A DNA stretch of 64,000 nt from assembly GCF_034808145.1 (NCBI RefSeq), contig NZ_JAXHGM010000012.1, forward strand, positions 1-64,000, written 5' to 3'. This document shows, one piece after another, positions 26,908-36,781 of this stretch. Numbering within the stretch: position 1 is the stretch's first letter; the number at the start of each line of letters is the position of its first letter. The notes beneath the pieces were generated by a model, which did no database searches, was not told where the DNA came from, and was given only the letters and a program-made list of their open reading frames with translations. Source of the stretch: Halorubellus sp034808145. Its GTDB lineage: Archaea > Halobacteriota > Halobacteria > Halobacteriales > Natrialbaceae. Made by a program: the position numbers and the translations under genes.

Positions 26908-29900
26908 CTAGCGGTCAATGATACCCCAGCAGACGAGGCGGCCCTGGACGTCGCTCTCGTTGACAAGTGTCTCCTGGTACTCCGCGGACCCCGCGATATT
27001 CCCCTCGATGAACGTCTCCAATGTCTCGAGGAATTCGATGGGCGGCCAGTCTGTGAACGACTCGTAGTCGTCGTGGTGGCGGAAGGTCTCTCGGAGAATC
27101 CGGTCCTCGTCGGTATTTTTGAGCCGTACCGCCTCGAGGTCCTCAGCGAGCGCACTCGCCCACTCCGCTACCGTGTCGAACCCGTCGACAGGTGCGTCAT
27201 CACTCCCGTACCTGGGTTTGATGTACTGGTCGATGAAGTCGAGGATGGTCTCTTGCTCGGGCGAGAGCTTCTCGCCGTGTTTGAACGCGCCACCGACCTG
27301 GCTCTCCCGAACCGACTCCAATCGATCGTCGAGGACAGCCTCGATCCGGTCACGGTTCGCCACTGCATGCTCCGCAGTCCCTGAGAGTGGCTCGCCAGGA
27401 GCGCCAGGTGTGAGGCCGATGTGTCGGACGGGGCGTTCTTTCACCTCGTCGCCACTGAAGCGCTTGTAGTACAGCGCCCGCCGCGTCCGCCCAAGCGGGG
27501 CGTCGCGTGGCGAGTCGTCATCCTCGAACCACAAATGCGCGAGCCCGAACACACCAGGCAACGGCCCGTCACTGTGGTCGGTCGCGTTCGTGTACAGGTG
27601 CTCGCGCTCACCCGGCGGCGTGTCGAAAAAGTCCTCAGCGAACTCGAAGTCCTCAGTGTCCAACTCGAAGTCCTCGTTCAACTCCTGCTTCAACAGGTAC
27701 CGCTCGAACGCTGCATCCTCATCACTCCCCGCGTTCCGCAACAGCGGATTCTTCGAGGTGTCGTCGAGCTCGTTCACGTCCGTGACCTCGCGGCTCCGCC
27801 GGAGCGAATCCTCGATTTCCTCCACTTCCAGCTCTCCAATCGTCTTCTGGGTATCGACGCCAGCTTGCTCCAGGATCTGGTCTTCGTTGGGGTCGAGGAT
27901 GTTGTTCTCTTTCCCGACGATGAGTGCGATGTCGTTGATTTTCGCTTGGAGGCGCTTGAGGAGCTTGATGGCTGCTTCGATGTCGCCGTCCGGATAGAAG
28001 TTGTGCACGAACTTCTCCTCGGTCGACCCGATGCGGTCGATACGCCCAACCCGCTGGACGATTCGCATCGGATTCCACGGCAGGTCGTAGTTCACGACGA
28101 CGTGCACGTCCTGCAGGTTTACCCCTTCACTCAGCGTGTCCGTCGCCACCACGTACTGTAACTCCGACTCGCCTGATTCCGCGAGCGTCTGCTGGTATCC
28201 AGACGCCTCCGGCGCGAACCGCTCGATTACCTGCTGCTTGTTGTCGTCCCCGCCCTTGACGACGGCACTGTTCGCTGCCGTCAGCGGCGAGTTCGGATCA
28301 TCGCGCAGCGTTCGATACACGTAGTCTGCGGTCCCCCGATACTGTGTGAATATCAGGACCTTCCGGTCGTGCCGCTCGAGCACGTCGGCGAGCCGGTCAA
28401 TCTTCGGGTCGCGGAACTCCTGCAGCGCGAACACCGCCTCGTAGAACTCCGCCGTCGCCCCCACAACCTCCTCGAGGTCACTCCGCGGGTACAGCACCGG
28501 ACTCCGCTCGTCCTCCGGAACCTCCGGGAGCGTCCCCGCATCGTGTTCGTGCAACCACTGTCTGATCTCGACGGCGTGGTCGCCCACGTCGCCCGCATCA
28601 CGGGCCACGTCGCCGATGAACTGCGACAGGAAGTACGCCAACAACGTGAGGTCCTCGCGGACGTACTGTTTCACCTCACCGATTGTGGCGTCTGCGAGTT
28701 CATCCGGTGCGTCGCTTTCTGCGTCGTCGGCACGAACGGCCGTCGTGTCGAACCCAAACTCCTCCAACGTCTGTTCCAGATCTTCGGCCGCATCCGCCCC
28801 CTCCACGAAGTCATCGATAGCCTTCGAATCCTCACCCCCTTGCACGCGCCGCAACACGTCGATATCCTCGTCCTCGGGCAGCCCGTCCAGAACCTTGAGG
28901 AGCTGGCGTTCGCTCCCGTGGAGCGTCTCGATGGACTGCACGAACGCGTACGTCGAGGACTCCAAGCGCTTCAACAGATTCAGCTTGTACAATGCTTTGA
29001 GCGTCCCCCCTGCATTCGGATTCTTCACCGTGATATGCGGCAGGTGCAGCGCATCCATCACGTCCGGCAGCATCCGATAGATGGGCTGATACGCACGCGG
29101 CAGCGAGTACTCCTCCTTGGAGAGCGTCGGGGGCGAGAAGCTCATCTCGAAGTCCTCGCCGTCCTGAATCTGGGTCTTGACGTGATTCCGTGTCCGCAAC
29201 ACCATCACCTCGTTCAGCATCCGCGAGATCTCCTCAGACCGCTGCTGTAACTGCTGCGTCAACTCCGCCTGCTCCTCATCGCTCACCTCCTCCTTCCCCG
29301 CCGCAATCTGCTTACGCTCCTCCGACAACTCGATGTACTCGTCGAAGGCGTCGAAATCCAGCGACGCCTTGTTCCGCAACTCCTCTGCACTCGTGAACAA
29401 GCTGATGAGGTTCTTCAGGTCCGTCGCCGAATTGTTGATTGGTGTCGCCGTCAGCATGACCATCGTCTTCCCGCGCAGCTGGCGGAGATTGGCGTGCCGA
29501 CGCGTGCCCTTGTAGTCATCGTCGTGGTCCGGTTGGGGCCGCCACTTGCCATGATTCCGGAACCGATGCGCCTCGTCGACCAACACCACCTCAAACTCGT
29601 CCCTGAAATCCTGGACTTCGTCGTAGGTGAAGTTCTGGAACTTACTGATACTCATCACCTCAAGATGGGTGCCGTCAACCTCGAGACCGAAGTAGGGCTC
29701 TCCGTCCTCGTCGGTGTCGTCTTGGAGCAGGTCCCGCCACTGGTCAGTGAGATTCGCCGGCACAATCAACAGACAGCGGTCGCCAGCCTGCCGATAGTCG
29801 TGAAGAAGCTCGCCGCCGATGAATGATTTGCCGAGGCCGACGGAGTCAGAGATGATACAGCCATCGTACTGCGCCAGCTTCTCCTTGGCACTCTCATACC

Positions 29901-30717
29901 CCAACGTCTGGAAGTAGTACAGTGGGCTGTCGCGGATGCTGACGTTACCGTTGAGTTCGTCGTACGCCAGTAATTTGTAGAGTTCGAACGGTTCGATGTA
30001 CGTGCCGAGTTCGGTATCATTGTCCGACGATTGGTCCTTGTATTCCTGATACCGGTCGCTGTTCTCGATGACTTTCACCAGTTCTTCGCTGAAGTCCTCG
30101 GCGTTCGCCCATTGATTGTCGTACCAGCGTTCGAACTCTTCGGCATCCCCGAGGTCTGCACTGGTGAGGTTCAGCTCGATGTTGTTCTGATGGCCGCTTT
30201 GCGAGAAGTTCGACGATCCAACGATGGTTGCTCTTGGGCGTCGGTCGCGTTCTCCTTCTCCTGCACTGGGGTCGTCAGGGACCAGTCTGAAACACGCGCC
30301 TTTGGCATGGAAGTAGCCCTGTTCAGGGTTTCGAACGCGGACGTCAACGAGCCCTTCAGCGATGAAATCACGAAGTCGTTCGAGCCGGTCCAACTGTGCA
30401 TTATTGAGGTCCTGGATGTCAGCTTTCACTTCGGTTTTCAATTGCTCTCGAAGGGTCCTCCCCTGTTCAATTTCGTCAGCTGTCTGCATATCTGTTTCCC
30501 GGCCCATGAGGATACGAAGGGGGGCAGTCGCGGAGTCTTCCGGTTGTTTCAGATTAGATAAATCGTCTTTGTAGAGGTCGAATCCTGAAAGGTAGAAATA
30601 GCCGGTCGCGATACGCACTTCTTCGGTCTCTGGGAGCAAGTCCTGATAGACATCCTCGAGTGTTCTCTTTGCATTGTCAACAAGCGGGTCAAGACCGAGC
30701 ATTTCCTTGGTAGCCAC
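26908..30717 (-). CDS. SNF2-type helicase with N-terminal PLD nuclease domain
   Basis: Residues 1-215 of this 1269-aa protein form a phospholipase-D-like domain with HAK at 137-139 and GSSNFS at 167-172, a single HKD-type site. The helicase follows, with motif I SVGLGKS at about 292-298, DEAH at 381-384, LTATP downstream (motif III region) and QRVGRIDRIGS as motif VI. The last 300 residues are a helical tail. A PLD-SNF2 helicase beside an Eco57I-class methylase recalls the DrmD/DrmMI core of class 1 DISARM and other predicted translocating restriction systems. DrmA and DrmB homologues are absent here. Confidence 0.8.
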   Translation of the reverse strand: MATKEMLGLDPLVDNAKRTLEDVYQDLLPETEEVRIATGYFYLSGFDLYKDDLSNLKQPEDSATAPLRILMGRETDMQTADEIEQGRTLREQLKTEVKADIQDLNNAQLDRLERLRDFIAEGLVDVRVRNPEQGYFHAKGACFRLVPDDPSAGEGERDRRPRATIVGSSNFSQSGHQNNIELNLTSADLGDAEEFERWYDNQWANAEDFSEELVKVIENSDRYQEYKDQSSDNDTELGTYIEPFELYKLLAYDELNGNVSIRDSPLYYFQTLGYESAKEKLAQYDGCIISDSVGLGKSFIGGELLHDYRQAGDRCLLIVPANLTDQWRDLLQDDTDEDGEPYFGLEVDGTHLEVMSISKFQNFTYDEVQDFRDEFEVVLVDEAHRFRNHGKWRPQPDHDDDYKGTRRHANLRQLRGKTMVMLTATPINNSATDLKNLISLFTSAEELRNKASLDFDAFDEYIELSEERKQIAAGKEEVSDEEQAELTQQLQQRSEEISRMLNEVMVLRTRNHVKTQIQDGEDFEMSFSPPTLSKEEYSLPRAYQPIYRMLPDVMDALHLPHITVKNPNAGGTLKALYKLNLLKRLESSTYAFVQSIETLHGSERQLLKVLDGLPEDEDIDVLRRVQGGEDSKAIDDFVEGADAAEDLEQTLEEFGFDTTAVRADDAESDAPDELADATIGEVKQYVREDLTLLAYFLSQFIGDVARDAGDVGDHAVEIRQWLHEHDAGTLPEVPEDERSPVLYPRSDLEEVVGATAEFYEAVFALQEFRDPKIDRLADVLERHDRKVLIFTQYRGTADYVYRTLRDDPNSPLTAANSAVVKGGDDNKQQVIERFAPEASGYQQTLAESGESELQYVVATDTLSEGVNLQDVHVVVNYDLPWNPMRIVQRVGRIDRIGSTEEKFVHNFYPDGDIEAAIKLLKRLQAKINDIALIVGKENNILDPNEDQILEQAGVDTQKTIGELEVEEIEDSLRRSREVTDVNELDDTSKNPLLRNAGSDEDAAFERYLLKQELNEDFELDTEDFEFAEDFFDTPPGEREHLYTNATDHSDGPLPGVFGLAHLWFEDDDSPRDAPLGRTRRALYYKRFSGDEVKERPVRHIGLTPGAPGEPLSGTAEHAVANRDRIEAVLDDRLESVRESQVGGAFKHGEKLSPEQETILDFIDQYIKPRYGSDDAPVDGFDTVAEWASALAEDLEAVRLKNTDEDRILRETFRHHDDYESFTDWPPIEFLETLETFIEGNIAGSAEYQETLVNESDVQGRLVCWGIIDR

Positions 30718-30948
30718 AGACAGTCTGGCCTGTTAATTGTTTTTAGTATCTAGCCAACGCACAGGATTGCAGGACCAGTCTATTGTCGAAGAATGAGTCT
30801 CCTGGGGCTAGATGCGTCCGTCAACCATCGGCGGGTAGGGTTCTTTCCTGTCCTACGAGAGTCTCGCTACAGTTCCTCCTCGACATGACGTTCTTGGGGG
30901 GTTCAAACCTGCCATAATAATTATCTGGTTGGCTTGTTTGGTACGGGT

Positions 30949-33249
30949 GTGACGTTTGATTTGTCGATACGGTTGAAGCTTGTATTCGTTGTTGGATTGG
31001 TGGTCCTTGCACCAATGGTGTCGGGAGTCGCGGCGGTGCCGCACACATCGAGTTCGTCGGTGTCGGATCTCGAGGTGTCTGTGACGCTCCCGTCGGACCC
31101 GACAGTTGGGGAGGAAGTGTCCATCGATGCGAGTGCGACGCTCCCGGACCTCGTCGGGTCGTACGAGACGGAACTGACGTTCGCGCTCGTGGTCGACGGC
31201 ACCCGAGTCAGTGAACGAACGGTCACGGTCACGGACGGGGCGCCGACCCAGATCTCGTTCTCTCACACGTTCGCGGACAGTGGGAGTCACGACGTCCGCA
31301 TCACGGCTGGCACCGAATTTGCGGGGCAGAGCTTCAACGCTGGCGCCAGCGAAACCCTCACCGTGGAGGAGCCAGCCACCACGACGCCCGACATCGGCCC
31401 GCTCGACGTGTCGACCACTGCAGCGGACTCGGCCGTCGTCGACGAGTCCACGTCGATTTCGAGTACCATCAGTCTCCCAGAGGTCGCCGGCACGACCGTC
31501 TCGGGCGACATCACGGTTGCACTCGAAGTCGAAGGCCGTACCGTCGCCTCGAAGACGGTCACGGTCAGCGACGGCGAGTCACAGACCGTGTCGCTCTCCC
31601 ACGCGTTCACGTCGAGTGGCGAGACCACCCTGACCGTCTCAGCGACCGGCACGCTCGCCGACCAACGCGTCTCCGCAAGCACGAGTCGAACGATCATCGT
31701 CGAATCGGGAACCGAGACCGTGGACACGTCTGGGGTGGTGTTCAAGACGCCAGCGTCGCTGGAGGACGAGGTCGATAGCTATCGCTCCCAGCTCGGGCTC
31801 GATAGCTCTATGAACGCGTTCGTCCTTGCCACTCAGGACTCGCTGACGCTCGTCTTCACGACCACGACCCCACAGAAAGGGCTCGCCACCGTCCAGGGGC
31901 AAGGCACTGACGCCGCCATCTCGTACGACGACTTCACGCTCGACGTCGCCATCGCCAGCAACGTCGACTACGAGCAGACCGGCCGCACCGCCTCCGTCCA
32001 ATCGATTCGCGACAACCCTGACGACTATGCGCTCGATATCGTTCGCGTTGCCACCGAGTACCGTCGCGTGTCGGCGTTGGCCGACCCAGACCAAGGCGAC
32101 GACGTCACCGCGGCCATGACGGTCGGTGCACTCGTCGCCAACCCTCAGAATACTGCGGGCTTGTACGAGGATTCGACGCGGCGAGCACGCACGCTCGCTC
32201 GCTACCCGAACGCAACGACCGTCCAGCGCGTCCTCCAGCATCCGGAGGCACCGTTCTTGCCGACGTTCACGTTCCAGAAGCAGTACTGGGCGAGCGCCCC
32301 CGCGACTGTCGACGGCGTCGTCCTCAACCCGTCGAGCCAGGCCTACGAGTTCGCCAAAACCCTCGACACTAACGGGTTGCTCTCGTATGCGGACGGCCGC
32401 GACGTGCCGTCGCTGTACGTCGTCAATGCAGCGTTCGAGGCCGACACGTACGACTCGGTCGCCGACCTCACGACAAACAGTGACGATCTGGATGGCAAGG
32501 AGGTCACGCTTACGGCGCGCGTCTACCAGTCTCACGTCAGCGTTCAGGAGACGGCTGAACATGCGACGACGAGCCAGTGTAGTGAGGACCTGTTGACTGT
32601 GCAGACGCCGAGTGGTCCAGCGTGCGTGAACGTCGCCGCAGACGTCCGTGCTGACGCCGGTATCGCGTGGACCACTGTCCCCGAATCCCGCGACGACATC
32701 CTCCCGGTCATTGGGCTTTCGGCTTCTCATCAGGACGACCCGCTCGTCCAGACGAGCGGACGGTACGAACTGACGGGTGAACTCGTCTCCTCGAGCCGGA
32801 TCAACGAGAGTCTCCCCGACGGCAGCATCCTCGTCGTCCATGAGGCCGAACGGATTGAGGACATCGACTACCAGTCGGTCGCCACGGAAGCCCGGTCGCT
32901 CATCGATACCCAAGCTACCCGCCTCCAGACCTACCACCAACGCAGCGCCGGCAAAGCAATCCCAAACGAGTCGACCACATCAGGAAGGACCGAAGCCACG
33001 ACGAGCTCGTCGACCGGAGCCTCCACGACGTCGACAGAATCCATTCAAACGGAGCAACCCACCGCAGACCCCAGCACGCAACCAGCAACTGAAGCATCCC
33101 AAACCTCTACGACATCGCCGACGTCCGCCACCTCCATCACGGGAGAGCCCAATAACGGGGCGGGCCCGCTTGAGGACAGTCCAGTGCCAGGGTTCACCAT
33201 CCTCCCTGCCGCTCTCGTACTCCTCTTGATCGCCTTCCGTCGGCGGTAA
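30949..33249 (+). CDS. secreted surface protein with PGF-CTERM anchor
   Basis: The protein is about 766 aa from GTG 30949, which suits the TATA-like ATAATAATTA some 30 bp upstream; TTG 30934 is an alternative. After a signal segment (LVFVVGLVVLAPMVSGVAA) come two CARDB/Ig-like repeats (about residues 40-155 and 165-255), each with a VDGTRVSERTVTVTDG-type motif. A 400-residue alpha/beta region, a Ser/Thr-rich stalk and a terminus VPGFTILPAALVLLLIAF ending in Arg residues complete it. The last part is the PGF-CTERM signal cut by archaeosortase A, so the protein should be lipid-anchored on the S-layer. Confidence 0.8.
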   Translation: MTFDLSIRLKLVFVVGLVVLAPMVSGVAAVPHTSSSSVSDLEVSVTLPSDPTVGEEVSIDASATLPDLVGSYETELTFALVVDGTRVSERTVTVTDGAPTQISFSHTFADSGSHDVRITAGTEFAGQSFNAGASETLTVEEPATTTPDIGPLDVSTTAADSAVVDESTSISSTISLPEVAGTTVSGDITVALEVEGRTVASKTVTVSDGESQTVSLSHAFTSSGETTLTVSATGTLADQRVSASTSRTIIVESGTETVDTSGVVFKTPASLEDEVDSYRSQLGLDSSMNAFVLATQDSLTLVFTTTTPQKGLATVQGQGTDAAISYDDFTLDVAIASNVDYEQTGRTASVQSIRDNPDDYALDIVRVATEYRRVSALADPDQGDDVTAAMTVGALVANPQNTAGLYEDSTRRARTLARYPNATTVQRVLQHPEAPFLPTFTFQKQYWASAPATVDGVVLNPSSQAYEFAKTLDTNGLLSYADGRDVPSLYVVNAAFEADTYDSVADLTTNSDDLDGKEVTLTARVYQSHVSVQETAEHATTSQCSEDLLTVQTPSGPACVNVAADVRADAGIAWTTVPESRDDILPVIGLSASHQDDPLVQTSGRYELTGELVSSSRINESLPDGSILVVHEAERIEDIDYQSVATEARSLIDTQATRLQTYHQRSAGKAIPNESTTSGRTEATTSSSTGASTTSTESIQTEQPTADPSTQPATEASQTSTTSPTSATSITGEPNNGAGPLEDSPVPGFTILPAALVLLLIAFRRR

Positions 33250-33627
33250 CGCACTCCAACTGCTCTCTTCAGCGCGGAGATTCCAGCGAGACTGCAGTCG
33301 GTCCATGGGTGCTCCAGGAATACCCTCCCTCGATATTTCTGATGCGGGCGTGAACGGTGTTGGAGTCCAGTTTCGGCAGCGTGAGATTGAAGCTGGGAGT
33401 AGACCAGCGTCTGTTGGGTGGTGCGCTCCCCGAGCGGCTGTGGTGAATCTTGGGAACACATGTGACCGATTGTTGTTTTGAGCTGGCGGTTGGTCCGGAT
33501 GGATTCGGTTCCTGTAGTAGGAGTCTGATTTGGATGGGTCTTTGTCGGTCTGGGGTCGTGTTGGGGGTGGCCGCTAGCGTTTTGATGGTTCGGTTGGTAC
33601 GGTGCGTTGGTTGATTTGAGGTGACAG
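33250..33627. other. intergenic region
   Basis: This 378-bp stretch shows no supportable gene. Near its end GAGGTGA (about 33619-33625) is a good ribosome-binding site for the ATG at 33628, unusual in a window where many starts are leaderless or overlapping. Confidence 0.5.
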
Positions 33628-35160
33628 ATGAGTAACACGGATGGTCGTGCGGGAGTTGGTGAGGCGTCGACTCGACGTGGGTACGTCGGGGAATATTCAG
33701 AACTCGGGTTTGTACGGCAACTCAGGCAGCATTCGCGGTGGACACTGGTGTTGGGTGGTGCGATGGCAAGCCCGTTCGCGTGGCGGCTGGCGTTCGGACC
33801 ACTCGACGAGATCAGCCCGCTTGCGCAGGGCAGCATGTGGCTGTTGTTACTGCTTGGGAGTTGGGCGGTGTTCCTTGAGAGCCGACGCTTGGAGACGCAG
33901 CTTGCGTGGCCGCGCTGGCAAGGGTTACACTATGCCGTTGTGATGTGGATCCCACTGGTGAATTGGATTCCAGGCTTGCTGTTCCTGTGGCAGCGGGCGG
34001 TCCGACTCACCACTGGCGAGCCACCCAAGCTGACAACGTGGCCGCGGCGACTCGTTACGGAGCCACGAGCGGTGGTGGGTCAGCTTCTCCGCGTGGCTGG
34101 AGTGTGCGTGAGTCTCATCTTTGTGATGTACCTATTGTACATCCCGTTCGTTCCGCTGCGGGAAGTCAACCGACCGGTGGCCTTAGCATGGGCCACCGCG
34201 GCTGTCGCGGTCGTCCCAGGCGGACTCTGGGCACGGCATTTCGCCACTCCGATTGGGAGGACGGTCTTCGATATCACGCTTCGAGACCTCACCATCAGGG
34301 CCACTGCGATTCTCGGGCTCACCATCTTCAATCTACTCGCGATGTTTCTGGTCGCGCTGCTAGCCAGGGCCGGCATCGAAGTGCTCTCGTTTGCCGTCCC
34401 GGGTGACGCAATCACTATGATCACATTCATATTCGTCATGTCGTTCTTGTTGATTCCTGTGAGTGCGATGTTGGTGCTTGCACTTCGGGCGCTACCGTGG
34501 CTTCAGGCGCTCCCGTACCTGTTGGAGCGTGTGATTCAGTCATTGCAGACGCGAGTGGTGGAGACTCTGCCCGTTGAGCGGTCACGTGACGCTGAATCCG
34601 ATGCAGCCTTTGGATTGGTGCCGTTCGAGGGACACTCGCACACGCATGTCGAGGTGGTCCAAGAGACCGCAGTCTCGATGCCTGGCCGCTACGGCTACTT
34701 TCCACGGCACGTGACCGACGTTGAAGGAAGCGCCAAAGGAGTGAACCTGCCGCGCGCGTTCTTATGGGCCGTTCCCGGATTGGGGTGGTTCACCGGGATC
34801 TATGCGTGGAAGACTCTCTACCCCGAGATGGCAGCAACGTGGCTTGGCTTCCTCCCGGCGAAGAACGCACTCGTCACAGGACTCTCATACGCTGGTATCC
34901 CGCGGTTTGCGATTACAGAAACGTTGGCACTGCTTGGCGTCCCGGAGTCGACGCTCTCTCTCGGTCTCGTTGGTGGTGTTGTGCCCGTTGTGCTGTTGCT
35001 TCCGACAGCGTGGCATGCCGCCCTCGCCTACGAGAGTTGGCTGTATCGCGTCCTCCAGCGCTTCGGTGGCCACAACAGATTGTTATTCCTGTGGACGATT
35101 CACCTGCTCGCAGTGGCGCCCCTCGTGGCTGTGGGCCTGTACCTCCACGATAGTCGGTGA
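33628..35160 (+). CDS. polytopic membrane protein, unknown family
   Basis: This 510-aa protein has roughly ten hydrophobic segments in two groups (about residues 40-290 and 370-505), separated by a soluble stretch (about 300-365) containing GHSHTHVEVVQE. The start has a clear ribosome-binding site 3 nt upstream. A decayed copy of its last 25 codons lies 3.2 kb downstream at 38301-38374. No transporter signature is recognised. It follows the PGF-CTERM gene and may belong to the same envelope function. Confidence 0.65.
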   Translation: MSNTDGRAGVGEASTRRGYVGEYSELGFVRQLRQHSRWTLVLGGAMASPFAWRLAFGPLDEISPLAQGSMWLLLLLGSWAVFLESRRLETQLAWPRWQGLHYAVVMWIPLVNWIPGLLFLWQRAVRLTTGEPPKLTTWPRRLVTEPRAVVGQLLRVAGVCVSLIFVMYLLYIPFVPLREVNRPVALAWATAAVAVVPGGLWARHFATPIGRTVFDITLRDLTIRATAILGLTIFNLLAMFLVALLARAGIEVLSFAVPGDAITMITFIFVMSFLLIPVSAMLVLALRALPWLQALPYLLERVIQSLQTRVVETLPVERSRDAESDAAFGLVPFEGHSHTHVEVVQETAVSMPGRYGYFPRHVTDVEGSAKGVNLPRAFLWAVPGLGWFTGIYAWKTLYPEMAATWLGFLPAKNALVTGLSYAGIPRFAITETLALLGVPESTLSLGLVGGVVPVVLLLPTAWHAALAYESWLYRVLQRFGGHNRLLFLWTIHLLAVAPLVAVGLYLHDSR

Positions 35161-35425
35161 CCGCGTCAGTTGCCGCTCCCATACTGGCTCCCGATTTCGC
35201 ATCAATCGTCAGCCCCGGCAACGAGTATGGAGAGTGCGAGCCCGAAGGCTCTATCTGAATGCGTCCGTGTTGTCTCCCGAATTAGAGGTGTGGACGTGAA
35301 TCTGGATTCTCATTGGACCTCTCTGATTCGAGGAAGATAGTGGAGTGCAGGTTCAGTTCGTACAACTGCTGTGGGGATTGGTGGCATATACTTATCAGGT
35401 GTGGCTGTCTTCGTGCTAGCTATCG

Positions 35426-36496
35426 ATGGGGTTGCAGAGTGAGGTCGGTGAGTACGTGGCGGCGTCTGAGGAGTTGCTCGAGGGGTCGCCCCAGATGGAT
35501 GAGTCGAATACGAAACGGAAAATCATCGAGCCGCTCTTGGAGCTGCTTGGCTGGCGAGTCGTCTCGGCGGACGTGGAGTTGGAGTACTCCGTACAGATTG
35601 GTGTGGGCACGAAAAAGGCGGACTATGCGTTGCTGTTGGAGGAACGGCCGGTAGTGTTTGTGGAGGCGAAGGGCGCGGATACGGCACTTACTGAGAAACA
35701 CGAGACGCAGCTCCGAAGCTACATGCGGCAGATTGGGGTTGACTGGGGGTTGTTGACGAATGGTCGCGAGTTCCGGGTATTTCGGCGTGATACGACCACG
35801 CAGACACCGAACGAACTCCTCCTTGCGTCGTTCGACTTAGAGGATGCTGCGGCGAACACGCTCGTCCTCGAAGCGCTCACGAAAGAAGCGATTGCGGCCG
35901 GCGAGGACGAACCAATCGCGCAGCAGATTGAGGCGACACTCGAGGCGATAGCGGTGCTCCGCGACGAGAAGCCAACGTTGGCGACAGACATCACCGAGCT
36001 CGTGACCGCGGAGACTGGGGAGGCCATCGCCCAACCAGTCGAGGATGCAGCGAAATCCTTCGTGGACGACCTCATCACCACCCTCGAATCCCGCTCACAT
36101 ATCCCCGAAACGGACCCCGAGCCACCCCAGCCCAAGCCTGGTCCTGAGCCGGATGGGAGGTATCAGATCGTGTTTTCGCGGGCTGGGGACCACGTGGCGA
36201 CGGTGAGTGCTGACTCACAGGCAGACGTCATGACCGAAGGAGCCCGGTATCTCGTCGACCACGAAGCGTTGTTGGATGCGGTGTCGCTGCCGTACATCCC
36301 TGGGACCGGCCGCGGCAGTCACGCGCTCCTCAACGAGACGCCCCACCATGCGGATGGGAGCGAGATGCGGCAGGCCAACGAGGTCGTCGATGACGTCTGG
36401 GTGTTCACGTCGCTCAGTGCCACGGACAAGCACCGATACTTCCCGGAGTTAGCTGACGTAGTTGGGTTGGACTGTCAGTTTGAAGGCGACTGGTGA
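35426..36496 (+). CDS. HsdR-N-like restriction nuclease domain protein
   Basis: This 356-aa protein carries the type I restriction R-subunit N-terminal core: NTKRKIIEPLLELLGW, Asp66 in KKADYALL, and Glu80-Ala-Lys82 in VVFVEAKG, then LRSYMRQIGVDWGLLTNGREFRVFR. A helical middle and a separate C-terminal domain (about residues 235-350) replace the helicase of full HsdR. Solitary proteins of this kind occur widely in haloarchaea, and their role is not defined. The gene lacks methylase and specificity partners nearby. Confidence 0.75.
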   Translation: MGLQSEVGEYVAASEELLEGSPQMDESNTKRKIIEPLLELLGWRVVSADVELEYSVQIGVGTKKADYALLLEERPVVFVEAKGADTALTEKHETQLRSYMRQIGVDWGLLTNGREFRVFRRDTTTQTPNELLLASFDLEDAAANTLVLEALTKEAIAAGEDEPIAQQIEATLEAIAVLRDEKPTLATDITELVTAETGEAIAQPVEDAAKSFVDDLITTLESRSHIPETDPEPPQPKPGPEPDGRYQIVFSRAGDHVATVSADSQADVMTEGARYLVDHEALLDAVSLPYIPGTGRGSHALLNETPHHADGSEMRQANEVVDDVWVFTSLSATDKHRYFPELADVVGLDCQFEGDW

Positions 36497-36781
36497 GGTC
36501 ACGGATGATACCGGTCGCACAGGGCAGGGAGACTCTGACTCGATGGTTCCGGAGTCACTACCTGACTCGCTTGGGGTGCGATCTCTCCAATGCGGACGTT
36601 GAGGGTGTGGGTAGTAGTCGACGATTATCGGGTGGTTGGCCTGGGATCGTGTCTTCTTGGCTATCTCGGTGGCTATGACTGTGCGAAGCACCGAGCGTGA
36701 GAAGTTTGGAGCGGTTAACTTGGGTTGGTGGTGGTGAACGAAGATACGATTATTTGCTGCGCTGCTCCGTGAACGACGGGT

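Noticed and set aside
27421..29250. long plus-strand ORFs opposite the helicase
   Set aside because: They lie opposite the SNF2 helicase, where motifs from I to VI are in register on the minus strand.
31639..32940. 433-aa minus-strand ORF
   Set aside because: It is antisense to the PGF-CTERM protein gene and rich in Arg and Val without motifs.
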